Part shown: piece after piece, positions 25,473-32,739 of the stretch | Layout: each line of letters opens with the position of its first letter | How positions within the stretch are numbered: the stretch's first letter is position 1 | Source of the DNA: an uncultured Collinsella sp. | GTDB lineage: Bacteria; Actinomycetota; Coriobacteriia; Coriobacteriales; Coriobacteriaceae | Direction of reading: 5' to 3' | Length of the DNA stretch: 64,000 nt | NCBI GenBank assembly: GCA_934668695.1 | Contig: CAKUOD010000009.1 | Coordinates: 8,161-72,160 of the forward strand | Position numbers and translations under genes: made by a program | Notes under the pieces: model-generated | Told to the model about the DNA's origin: nothing | The model's database searches: none | The model's input: only the letters and a program-made list of their open reading frames with translations

Positions 25473-25558
25473 GATCGCAAATGATCCGAGAGGGGTACCC
25501 TAGCTTTAGCGACGGGCGCCCCTCTTCTCTTGAGAAATGGGATATTGTCCGGCGTCTA
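25473..25558 (+). repeat. Imperfect direct repeat with terminator, copy 1
   Basis: The stretch GATCGCAAATGA ... GAGAGGGG ... GCGACGGGCG ... GAGAAATGGGATATTG ... GGCGTCTA matches 27364-27455 along its whole length with scattered differences. It contains the terminator at 25490-25532. Copies 1 and 2 bracket the DUF1648 gene and the orphan ORF. Confidence 0.7.
25490..25532 (+). terminator. Terminator of pepD
   Basis: GAGGGGTACCC / GGGCGCCCCTC stem (one mismatch) followed by TTCTCTT. Confidence 0.7.
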
Positions 25559-25597
25559 ACCCAGTGGAGTGTGAGCGCGCAAGGAGATGCGGAATCG

Positions 25598-26224
25598 ATG
25601 AGAGCCTCAAAAAAAATTACTGCAGTGTTATCATCTTTCATCCTCTCTATTCTTCCATTTCTGATTCTATGGGCGGCTTGGTCAGTCCTCCCTGATACGA
25701 TTCCCGCTCATTGGAGTGGGGGTGTGGTTGATCGATGGGGTAATAAGCTTGAATTGCTGGTTGTTCCGCTGTTTTCTCTGATTGGTTCTATTGCAATTTC
25801 TGTGTACCTTATTGTTTCCACGCGGCGAAGAGAGTTCGCGGATTTCTCTGTTCGAATGCGACGGGACTTTGTTGCGTGCTATATTTCCAGTCTTCTTTTA
25901 TCGACAACCTGCTCAGTGATAATTGCCGTTTGGGTTCAGTTGATTCTTACGCAAAACACTGCGGTTGATGGGGGGCTTGGACTGTCGATCCTGTATTCCC
26001 TTCCCGGGCTATATGTGATCTTGTGCGCTTTGCCGCCTTTTTATGCGAGCGACGAGAGCAAAAAGGCAGAGCGCCTGATAACAGTTCTTATTGGCGGCGC
26101 GGAGATTGTTCTTTGTGGAATAGTGCTTGAAGGTTCGGCTGCCTCTTATGCGATGATTGGACTGATGATTCTGTTCTGTGCGTTTGAGATTGTGTCACAG
26201 GTAAGGGATAGCCGGTCCTTATGA
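25598..26224 (+). CDS. DUF1648-domain membrane protein
   Basis: 208 aa, five to six predicted membrane helices. The N-terminal half has LPDTIPAHWSGGVVDRWGNK, the DUF1648 signature found in SdpI-type immunity and related proteins. The later helices lack the SdpI C-terminal domain as far as I can see. ATG at 25598 is preceded by GCAAGGAGATGCGGAATCG. GC is lower than in pepD. It lies between the two copies of a direct repeat, so it may be an insert. Immunity to a peptide toxin is possible but not shown. Confidence 0.75.
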   Translation: MRASKKITAVLSSFILSILPFLILWAAWSVLPDTIPAHWSGGVVDRWGNKLELLVVPLFSLIGSIAISVYLIVSTRRREFADFSVRMRRDFVACYISSLLLSTTCSVIIAVWVQLILTQNTAVDGGLGLSILYSLPGLYVILCALPPFYASDESKKAERLITVLIGGAEIVLCGIVLEGSAASYAMIGLMILFCAFEIVSQVRDSRSL

Positions 26225-26724
26225 GTTGAATTACGCGCGTGCGGATATAAAGGTTGGCATGTTAAGCTGGTCGTATTCTCGTTCTGGGACATTTGCAGTA
26301 GGATGAGTGGGACAAGGCGCGCTGCGGTGTGATGGTGACGGTTGAGACTTGTATCGCTGCAAATCCGCTGATGCACATTTTGCTATTGGGCTTGAAGGTG
26401 GGACCGACAGGCCTTTGTTTGGGATGTCCTGGTCGTCCAACTCGTGTTGCACGGCTTTATATTGTTACGCTCGTTCGGCGCTCCGTTGGAGCATTTCCGG
26501 GTTTGCCGGCATCATGACTTGGCCAAGTGACACGCTTGCCGGGACGGTTGTAACGCCGCGCCGGTTCCGTGTGCTCCTTCGTTGTTGGCTTGTCCAGCCG
26601 GGGGCGGATTCGGCCTCATGTTGTGGCGCACGGCCTTCAGGGGCTTCCCCTGGCGAGTTATGTTCGTCCGTATGGGTAAGGGTCGGGTTGAGCTGACAAT
26701 CCCGTGTCGGAAGGGGCTTGCACC
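26225..26724. other. Gene-poor stretch without supported features
   Basis: About 500 bp of mixed composition: AT-richer up to about 26450, GC-rich afterwards. Frames on both strands are open for up to 115 to 230 codons, but none shows a recognisable motif or ribosome-binding site, and the long minus-strand frame is Arg/Pro-rich in the way of a shadow. Possibly decayed accessory genes. Confidence 0.4.
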
Positions 26725-27207
26725 ATGCGCGCGATGACAGAGATTGAGTGGCTGGACGGCCGTGTGACGAAGGTGCCGGAGCTCGCCCTGGGCGATGCGT
26801 TCGGCGAGAGCGTCCAGGCGGAGCTCGATTTCGGGTTCGACGACGTGTTGGAGGGCCTTTGGGTCGAGGTGCGCCATCATGAGCCGGATGAGGACTCGGA
26901 CGGCGACCCGCGCGGGAGGGGCTGCGCACTGTACGCGGACTGCCGGTACAGCCTGGTCGAACCGTCGGACCTCGACCGTGTCTTCTGCATCCTTTACGAG
27001 GGGCAGCCGAGGGTCTGCCGCGCCGCGGGGGAGTTAGGGCCCCGTGTCGGCGGTGAACGCGGCCGCTGCGTGGGAATTCGGGATGGGGGCGGGTTCCGAA
27101 ACGCCTGCGGAGGGGAGAACCCCGTTGGGCGGGGACTATTCGCGATGCTTGATATCGCATCGCAGCATGGAAGCACGGATCATCTTCGCGATGGTCCGAC
27201 CGGTTGA
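26725..27207 (+). CDS. Hypothetical protein, possibly truncated or frameshifted
   Basis: 160 aa from ATG 26725 (a GTG at 26704 and an ATG at 26734 are alternatives). Residues 1-100 look like a real acidic, soluble protein (MTEIEWLDGRVTKVPELALG, GFDDVLEGLWVEVRHHEPDE). After about residue 108 the sequence becomes Gly/Arg-rich and low in structure, suggesting a frameshift or an original stop that has been lost. No family recognised; the style resembles small proteins of integrative elements. GC is high within an otherwise lower-GC stretch. Confidence 0.35.
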   Translation: MRAMTEIEWLDGRVTKVPELALGDAFGESVQAELDFGFDDVLEGLWVEVRHHEPDEDSDGDPRGRGCALYADCRYSLVEPSDLDRVFCILYEGQPRVCRAAGELGPRVGGERGRCVGIRDGGGFRNACGGENPVGRGLFAMLDIASQHGSTDHLRDGPTG

Positions 27208-27363
27208 TGGGCTAGGACGCGCATTCAGCAGGGAAGGGGATGGCTTTTAATGCCGCTTTTGGCTTATGCGTGCCGCGCTCCGCGTATGGCCATCCTGCGG
27301 TGCTAAAGCATTCTTGAAGCCTGCTAAGTGAATTCGTTTTAATCGCGCACGTGACCATTTGCC

Positions 27364-27455
27364 GATTGCAAATGACATTACGAGAGGGGACACCCGGTCT
27401 TTTGCGACGGGTGCCCCCTCTCTTCTTTTGGGAAATGGGAAATTACGGCCGCCTA
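27364..27455 (+). repeat. Imperfect direct repeat with terminator, copy 2
   Basis: Second copy of the 25473-25558 sequence. The hairpin GAGAGGGGACACCC / GGGTGCCCCCTCTC with T-rich tail TCTTCTTTT points to the + strand although the nearest gene there is the orphan ORF. The end of the repeat forms the hipA stop codon on the other strand. Confidence 0.7.
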
Positions 27456-28757
27456 GTCCATATCTGCCCTGATGAGGTCGAGGGTGCGCTGGCAGTTTTC
27501 GCGGACGGGGCCGAGCATATGCTCGCGCAGGTCCGCCATGCCGGGCAGGTCGGCGTATTCGTCCATGACCTCTTCCATGCAAATGGGTACCTCGTAGGCG
27601 AGGTCCATCATGGTCGCAAAGCAAAACTTCTCGGTCAGCCCGGCATCGGTGAGCGCCGCCTCTAGGGCGGGGTCGCCCATACCGTGGTATCGGCGGATAG
27701 CACCTGGACCGATGCGCCCAACGCGGTTCTCGCCGCCAACGCTCATGGCAAGGCGCGCTTTTCGCCGCATGCGTTCGTATGCCAAACCCGACGCGACATC
27801 GTACATTCGAGCCATCATGGCTGCGCCGTCGTTTCCAAGGAGCAGGGAATAGTTTTTCGCATGCGCATCTGGTGCGCCGATAATGGCGTTGAAGAACAGT
27901 ATCTGCGTAAACAGATACAGGTTAAGTTGATGGTGACTCGTGTTTACGAGGAGCTCTTGAATGTCGCGTGTGGTCGGGCCGCCGTCTGCCGTGTACTTTT
28001 GGGCGGGCATCACCCCAAGTGCCTGACAGAGGTCTTCTTGATGTAGGCGCCTGATCGTTCCGTCTTCGACTTTCACGCGGTCATAGCGCTCAACAATGAG
28101 GGCAGGTTCGTCCTCAAACATACGATATTCGACGTTTGCCGTTGCGATACCGGCGCGCTGGGCGCTTTTCATGCAGACAAACTCATTGAGAGCCTCAAGT
28201 TTAAATCCGATAACGCCATTTTTGAAAATGTGCGTCGTGGGCGAGGAGCCCATGCATTCGCACCAGCGGCCGTTTATGAACGCGAGCGCGAACTTGCCCT
28301 GGTTGCCTCCAAGTGACCAACTTTCATCTAGACCCATCCATGATGCATCGCGGTCATCTCTGATCGACTTGAGGCGTAGGGCAATCTCGTGGTCGTCTAT
28401 AGGACGGTATTCGCCGGTGCGATGCAGGACGGAAGCGATATCTTCTTCGGCGCAAAATTGCACTCCGCCCGGACAGTCGAGTCCAATATGGCTGAGCAGC
28501 GCAACAGGATTGTTGGGTCTAACGTCGAATTCGGCGGCAATCGCTTTTCGTTGGTCCTCGCTGTCGGGTAGAAGGCCAAACAGGTACGGATTCATGACCT
28601 GTTGTCCGTATGTACGATTCGATACGGGTATGTTGGTCGATAGGGCTGGCCCGTCATAGTCATGATCGTAGGTAAAGCTGATAAGACCGTTCTCATCTTG
28701 CATGAGCGTTCCCGCAGGTACGTCGCAAATAATGGTCCGAAGTGATGTTCTGGCCAT
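27453..28757 (-). CDS. hipA: HipA-like serine/threonine kinase toxin
   Basis: 434 aa, normal HipA size. In E. coli HipA phosphorylates glutamyl-tRNA synthetase and causes persistence. Features: N-terminal subdomain 1 with PLFGLLPDSEDQR-like text (here NPYLFGLLPDSEDQRKA), the P-loop-like SWSLGGNQGKFALAF near residue 150, LIVERYDR, LHQEDLCQALG, the catalytic NAIIGAPDAHAKNYSLL near 295-311 and the metal-binding MYDVASGLAY. All expected kinase residues are present, so it is probably active. It starts 3 bp after the hipB stop. Last codon lies in the direct repeat 27364-27455. Confidence 0.92.
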   Translation of the reverse strand: MARTSLRTIICDVPAGTLMQDENGLISFTYDHDYDGPALSTNIPVSNRTYGQQVMNPYLFGLLPDSEDQRKAIAAEFDVRPNNPVALLSHIGLDCPGGVQFCAEEDIASVLHRTGEYRPIDDHEIALRLKSIRDDRDASWMGLDESWSLGGNQGKFALAFINGRWCECMGSSPTTHIFKNGVIGFKLEALNEFVCMKSAQRAGIATANVEYRMFEDEPALIVERYDRVKVEDGTIRRLHQEDLCQALGVMPAQKYTADGGPTTRDIQELLVNTSHHQLNLYLFTQILFFNAIIGAPDAHAKNYSLLLGNDGAAMMARMYDVASGLAYERMRRKARLAMSVGGENRVGRIGPGAIRRYHGMGDPALEAALTDAGLTEKFCFATMMDLAYEVPICMEEVMDEYADLPGMADLREHMLGPVRENCQRTLDLIRADMD

Positions 28758-28760
28758 TGG

Positions 28761-29231
28761 CTATTTCCCTTCGGGCTTGGTTTGGTTAGATGCGTTTGCG
28801 GCAATCGAGACTCCGAGATTAGACTTGGCGAAATCTGCGAAGACCTCATCGTAGAGTGTGGATGTAAAGGGGGCATCTGCAAGAGCCGGAATGGCGGTAC
28901 TACGACGGTTGCGATGATGAGGACGTTGAGTGTGATGGCGCCTGGGGATGCTGCGAGACAGCGGATTGGCATGCGGGGCGTCGACTGGTCGCTCGTTTTT
29001 CGCTTCGCCGATATCCCCTTGAGCGGCGAGCGCCAGTCCAAGAGCATTGAAAATCGTCAACAGCTTGTCGAGTCGAATACCTGTGGCATCTCCTAGCTCG
29101 AGCGATGCGAGCAGACGCTCCGAAACGCCGGCTTTTTTAGCAAGGACGGCACGGGTGATTCCTTGCGCCTCGCGCGCCTGGCGCACGTAGACGCCAGCTT
29201 GGCGCGGTGTGGTGATGGGAAGGGTATCCAT
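28761..29231 (-). CDS. hipB: HipB-like antitoxin (XRE family) with long C-terminal tail
   Basis: 156 aa; classical HipB is about 90. Helix-turn-helix in residues 10-65 (AGVYVRQAREAQGITRAVLA, KKAGVSERLLASLELGD, then LDKLLTIFNALGLALA). The following 80 residues are basic and low in complexity (His/Arg/Pro-rich) and end with LYDEVFADFAKSNLGVS. ATG at 29231 is chosen because TTTGGAGATCGTC precedes it; an upstream in-frame ATG lies in the operator region. It binds HipA and probably the TGCA repeats upstream. Confidence 0.85.
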   Translation of the reverse strand: MDTLPITTPRQAGVYVRQAREAQGITRAVLAKKAGVSERLLASLELGDATGIRLDKLLTIFNALGLALAAQGDIGEAKNERPVDAPHANPLSRSIPRRHHTQRPHHRNRRSTAIPALADAPFTSTLYDEVFADFAKSNLGVSIAANASNQTKPEGK

Positions 29232-29246
29232 GACGATCTCCAAACA

Positions 29247-29314
29247 TGCAGACTTCTGCATATTAGTATGACATGCAAAAGTCTGCACGAAAAGGTCTCA
29301 TGCAAAACTCTGCA
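29247..29314. promoter_or_regulatory. Three operator-like sites TGCA-N6-TGCA spaced 27 bp
   Basis: TGCAGACTTCTGCA (29247-29260), TGCAAAAGTCTGCA (29274-29287) and TGCAAAACTCTGCA (29301-29314) each have TGCA ends, and their starts are exactly 27 bp apart. They lie upstream of hipB, where E. coli HipB binds four spaced operators. Confidence 0.7.
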
Positions 29315-29361
29315 TGAGGCCTTTCTATTGGCATTGAGTTTTGAGCGATTGAGTTTGGGCG

Positions 29362-29946
29362 CTACAGCATCAAAATCCCCAGGTGCTCCAGCAGGATCTT
29401 GAGGCCGATGAGGATGAGCACGACGCCGCCCACGATGGTGGCGGGTTTTTCGTAACGTGCGCCAAAGGTGCGGCCGATCGCTACGCCGGCGACGGAGAAG
29501 ATAAACGTTGTGACGCCGATGAGCGACACGGCAGGCACGATGTCGACCGAGAGCGCGGCAAACGAGATGCCCACGGCCAGGGCGTCGATTGAGGTAGCAA
29601 TGGCCAGAATCAAGTATTCACCCAGGTCAATCTTCTCGGCATCCTTGCCGTCGCCTTCATCCTCGTTCTCGTTCTCGGTAAAGGCCTCCCACAGCATTTT
29701 GCCGCCGATAAAGGCGAGCAGGATAAAGGCGATCCAGTGGTCGATGGGACCGATAATTCCTAGGAATTGGCTACCGAGCGCCCAACCGATCACGGGCATG
29801 CCGGCCTGGAAGCCGCCAAAGAACAGGCCGAGCACTACGGCGACCTTCAGGTTGATCTTCTTCATGCCAAGGCCTTTACAGATGGATACGGCAAAGGCGT
29901 CCATCGAAAGGCCGATGGCGAGCAATGCGAGCTCGGCGAGTCCCAT
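29362..29946 (-). CDS. mntP: Manganese efflux pump MntP
   Basis: 194 aa, six membrane helices. Exports Mn2+. The two signature acidic motifs are ALLAIGLSMDAFAVSICKGL at the N-terminus and ILAIATSIDALAVGISFAAL in the second half, together with VIGWALGSQF and FIGGKMLWEAF. The middle loop (about residues 95-115) is very acidic (ENENEDEGDGKDAEK). The longer upstream frame is the riboswitch leader, so ATG 29946 is taken. Regulation by the manganese riboswitch and terminator upstream is strongly suggested. Confidence 0.93.
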   Translation of the reverse strand: MGLAELALLAIGLSMDAFAVSICKGLGMKKINLKVAVVLGLFFGGFQAGMPVIGWALGSQFLGIIGPIDHWIAFILLAFIGGKMLWEAFTENENEDEGDGKDAEKIDLGEYLILAIATSIDALAVGISFAALSVDIVPAVSLIGVTTFIFSVAGVAIGRTFGARYEKPATIVGGVVLILIGLKILLEHLGILML

Positions 29947-30001
29947 AGTCTGGCTCCCTCTCTGCGGGCGAACCCGCGCGTACTTCTGGTGGGGGAGCAA
30001 C

Positions 30002-30045
30002 AAAAAAGACCCGTGGCGTACGCGTTTCGCGCACAACCACGAGTC
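30002..30045 (-). terminator. Riboswitch-controlled terminator before mntP
   Basis: Minus-strand sense: GACTCGTGG ... GCCACGGGTC then TTTTTT. The 5' side of this stem overlaps the 3' strand of the riboswitch P1 helix (30040-30047), so ligand-stabilised P1 would prevent termination. Confidence 0.8.
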
Positions 30046-30150
30046 TCGTTCATTAAGGCAAGCCAGACCGTTTCGGCCAGTATGTTGACTTGCCGCGCCA
30101 CCGGAGGCGAACCCGATCACGCGACTACTCCCTCATTTATGTGAGACTCG
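30040..30150 (-). ncRNA. yybP-ykoY manganese riboswitch
   Basis: Minus-strand leader of mntP. P1 is formed by CGAGTCTC (30143-30150) and GAGACTCG (30040-30047). Directly inside P1 stand the conserved GGGAGTAG element and, on the other side, GAACGAGAC; the middle contains the AAGTCAACATACTGG segment typical of the second conserved arm. Position before mntP, mutually exclusive P1/terminator pairing and motif order all fit the Mn2+-sensing yybP-ykoY class, which turns expression on. Confidence 0.82.
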
Positions 30151-30183
30151 ATGCTATCACAACACCAGTCTTTTTGGCAGGGT

Positions 30184-30343
30184 AGTCAATTTGGGACGGG
30201 CTCTTTTGACTACTCTGCGCATGATTTTTCTGGGACGGGGATTAAAAAATCATTCGGTACATAATGATTTTTTAATCCCCGTCCCAGAAAAATCATGCCG
30301 GCCATCCTCGAAGTAGTCAAAAGAGCCCCGTCCCAAATTGACT
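30184..30343. repeat. Nested 160-bp palindrome (GGGACGGGG family)
   Basis: Outer arms of about 32 bp (30184-30214 and 30312-30343, one 1-nt indel) enclose inner arms of 36 bp that pair perfectly (30219-30254 / 30263-30298) with loop CGGTACAT. Both arms contain a core GGGACGGG. A solo arm occurs at 8867-8897. Lies between divergent mntP and disA; no gene inside. Confidence 0.9.
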
Positions 30344-30456
30344 AGCCCCCAGCTGTGTCCGCTCATTCTGTAAGCATCGGATTTCGCGAGCGTGGCGGGG
30401 GCAAACCGTGAGAAACTTATTGACGTTTATGGAGCGTATACGATGGGAGCGATGCC

Positions 30457-31524
30457 TTGGATAAGAACGAGCTGCAAAAGCGTATGGAACAGGCTATTCG
30501 CCTGACTGCCCCCGGTCAGCCGATTCGCACCGCCCTCGACATGATCATTGCCGGTCACCTGGGCGCCCTTATCTGCGTCGGCGACACCGAAAACGTGCTC
30601 GCTGCCGGTAACGACGGCTTCCCGCTCAACATTTCGTTTACCTCGAACCGTCTGTTCGAGCTCTCCAAGATGGACGGTGCCATCGTCATCGACGGCGACC
30701 TCACCCAGATCCTGCGCGCCAACTTCCACCTCAATCCCGATCCCTCGCTTGCCACGAGCGAGACGGGCATGCGTCACCGCACCGCCGCTCGCATGTCGGT
30801 GCTCACCGACGCCATCGTGATCTCGGTTTCGGCTCGTCGCGCCGTCGTCAATGTGTACGTCCACGGCAAGAGTTACGAGATCCAGCCCGTCACCACCATC
30901 ATGAGCTCGGTCAACCAGCTCGTCGCCACGCTTCAGACCACCCGTCAGTCGCTCGACCGCTCCTTGCTGCGCCTGACGGCCCTTGAGCTCGACGACTACG
31001 TCACGCTCGCCGACATCACCGGCATCTTCTCGAGCTTCGAGATCATGCAGCAGGCAAAGACCGAGCTTAAGGATTGCATTGTCAAGCTGGGTAACCAGGG
31101 CAAGCTCGTGCAGATGCAGCTCGAGCAGCTCGCGGGCTCCAGCATGGATACCGAGTACGACCTGATGATCCGCGACTATGCAAGTGATTCTTCCGAGGCA
31201 AACGCCGAGAAGATTCGCGCTGAGCTCGCTCGCATGACGCCTAAGGACCTGTCCGACCCGCAGCATGTGGCGGCGGTTCTGGGTTACGACGACCTGGACG
31301 AGGACTCCGTCATGACACCGCTGGGCCTGCGCACGCTTTCGCGCGTGTCCGTCGTGCGCGACGGCGTGGCCGAGAAGATCGTCGACGAGTATGGCTCGCT
31401 GCAGGAGCTCATGGACGACATCAGCGAGGATCCGGAGCGCTTGGGCGACTTTGGCGTTAACAACCCTGCCATTCTTGCGGACTCGCTGTACCGCATGAAG
31501 GGCACCAAACAGGGGAACGCATAA
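30457..31524 (+). CDS. disA: DNA integrity scanning diadenylate cyclase DisA
   Basis: 355 aa. Makes c-di-AMP from two ATP. The DAC domain carries the catalytic DGA (about residues 73-75) and RHRTA (106-110). The middle is a helical spine, and the C-terminal helix-hairpin-helix region (GLRTLSRV) binds branched DNA. The start is TTG at 30457, preceded by GGGAGCGATGCC; it gives the expected N-terminus. Its last base is shared with the ispD ATG. First gene of disA-ispD-ispF-cysS-rlmB-yacP. RadA, usually upstream, is absent. Confidence 0.95.
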   Translation: MDKNELQKRMEQAIRLTAPGQPIRTALDMIIAGHLGALICVGDTENVLAAGNDGFPLNISFTSNRLFELSKMDGAIVIDGDLTQILRANFHLNPDPSLATSETGMRHRTAARMSVLTDAIVISVSARRAVVNVYVHGKSYEIQPVTTIMSSVNQLVATLQTTRQSLDRSLLRLTALELDDYVTLADITGIFSSFEIMQQAKTELKDCIVKLGNQGKLVQMQLEQLAGSSMDTEYDLMIRDYASDSSEANAEKIRAELARMTPKDLSDPQHVAAVLGYDDLDEDSVMTPLGLRTLSRVSVVRDGVAEKIVDEYGSLQELMDDISEDPERLGDFGVNNPAILADSLYRMKGTKQGNA

Positions 31525-32252
31525 TGGCGCCCGTATGCGCCGTGGTCGTTGCCGGCGGCAGCGGCCAGCGCTTTGGAAATCCCGGCGGCAAGCAGCTCGT
31601 TAACGTGGCGGGCCGTCCGCTCATGAGCTGGTCCATCCGCGCGTTCGACCGTAGCGACAAAGTCGGCCACATTGTGGTGGTGTGTCCTGCCGAGCGCCGT
31701 GCCGAGATGCGCCGCCTGGCCATCGACCCGTTTGACTACGACACGCCCATCAGCTTTGCCGATGCCGGCGATACCCGTCAGGATTCCACCCGTGCCGGCG
31801 TGCACGCGGTGCCGGCGGGCTTTGAATATGTCGCCATCCACGACGGCGCCCGTCCTCTCATTACCACCGAGGCCATCGATCATGCCATCGACGTGCTTGT
31901 GGGCGATCGCTCACTCGACGGTGTCGTGTGCGGTCAGCCCGCGATCGACACGCTCAAGATCGTCGACGGCGATAACATCGTCGAGACGCCGCCGCGCGAG
32001 CTCTACTGGGCTGCGCAGACGCCGCAGATCTTTAGCGTCGACGCCATGAAGCGCGCCCATGCCGAGGCAATTGCCGAGGGCTTTATCGGCACTGATGATT
32101 CGTCGCTGGTCGAGCGCATGGGCGGACGCGTCCGCTGCGTCCAGAGCCCGCGCGACAACCTTAAGGTGACGGTGCCCGAGGACCTGCGTCCCGTAACCGC
32201 GATTCTGCTTGGCCGTATGGCCGAGGGAGAGGACCTTCCCCATGTTCAGTAA
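31524..32252 (+). CDS. ispD: 2-C-methyl-D-erythritol 4-phosphate cytidylyltransferase
   Basis: 242 aa. Third step of the MEP isoprenoid pathway. Nucleotide-binding VVVAGGSGQRFGNPGGKQ near the N-terminus, HDGARPL in the middle, and TDDSSLVERMGGRV with a late LKVTVPEDL, all family signatures. The ATG overlaps the disA stop (TAATG), so the genes are translationally coupled; it also overlaps ispF by 11 bp. Confidence 0.95.
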   Translation: MAPVCAVVVAGGSGQRFGNPGGKQLVNVAGRPLMSWSIRAFDRSDKVGHIVVVCPAERRAEMRRLAIDPFDYDTPISFADAGDTRQDSTRAGVHAVPAGFEYVAIHDGARPLITTEAIDHAIDVLVGDRSLDGVVCGQPAIDTLKIVDGDNIVETPPRELYWAAQTPQIFSVDAMKRAHAEAIAEGFIGTDDSSLVERMGGRVRCVQSPRDNLKVTVPEDLRPVTAILLGRMAEGEDLPHVQ

Positions 32253-32736
32253 CCTGCGCATTGGCCACGGCTACGACGTCCACCGTTTGGTGGAGGGGCG
32301 TCGATGTATCATCGGCGGTGTTGACATTCCCTACGAGCGCGGCCTGCTGGGCCACTCGGATGCCGATGTGCTTGCGCACGCCTTGGCCGACGCCATTCTG
32401 GGCGCCTGCCGCGGGGGAGACATTGGCAAGCTATTCCCCGATACCGACCCCGCCTACGAGGGTGCCGATTCGATGGTATTGCTCGCTCGCGTGATGGACT
32501 ATGCGCGCGAGCTGGGCTTCGAGTTTGTCGATGCCGATTGCACCATTGCCTGTCAGCAACCCAAGATCACCCCGCACCGCGATGCCATGCGCGCCAACCT
32601 TGCCCATGCCCTGGGCGTTGACGTCGAAAACGTGGGCGTCGCCGCCACTACGACCGAAAAGCTCGGTTGGGAAGGCCAGGGCGAGGGAATCGGCGCCTGG
32701 GCCGTCTGCCTGCTACAGAAAACCGTTAAGGAGTAA
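32242..32736 (+). CDS. ispF: 2-C-methyl-D-erythritol 2,4-cyclodiphosphate synthase
   Basis: 164 aa, trimeric Zn enzyme of the MEP pathway. N-terminal IGHGYDVHRL supplies the metal-binding Asp/His pair, followed by LGHSDADVLAHALADAILGA with the third ligand, and FPDTDP. The C-terminal TTTEKLGWEGQGEGIGAWAV is typical. ATG 32242 lies within the end of ispD, preceded by GGGAGAGGACCTTCCC. ispE is 22 kb upstream. Confidence 0.96.
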   Translation: MFSNLRIGHGYDVHRLVEGRRCIIGGVDIPYERGLLGHSDADVLAHALADAILGACRGGDIGKLFPDTDPAYEGADSMVLLARVMDYARELGFEFVDADCTIACQQPKITPHRDAMRANLAHALGVDVENVGVAATTTEKLGWEGQGEGIGAWAVCLLQKTVKE

Positions 32737-32739
32737 CGA

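Noticed and set aside
26465..27160. 231-codon Arg/Pro-rich minus-strand frame
   Set aside because: Composition typical of an antisense shadow, no ribosome-binding site; the + strand frame from 26725 is more protein-like.
25473..27455. Composite transposon
   Set aside because: The bracketing repeats are terminator-like sequences, with no transposase gene or inverted ends; only a duplication/insertion hypothesis is kept.
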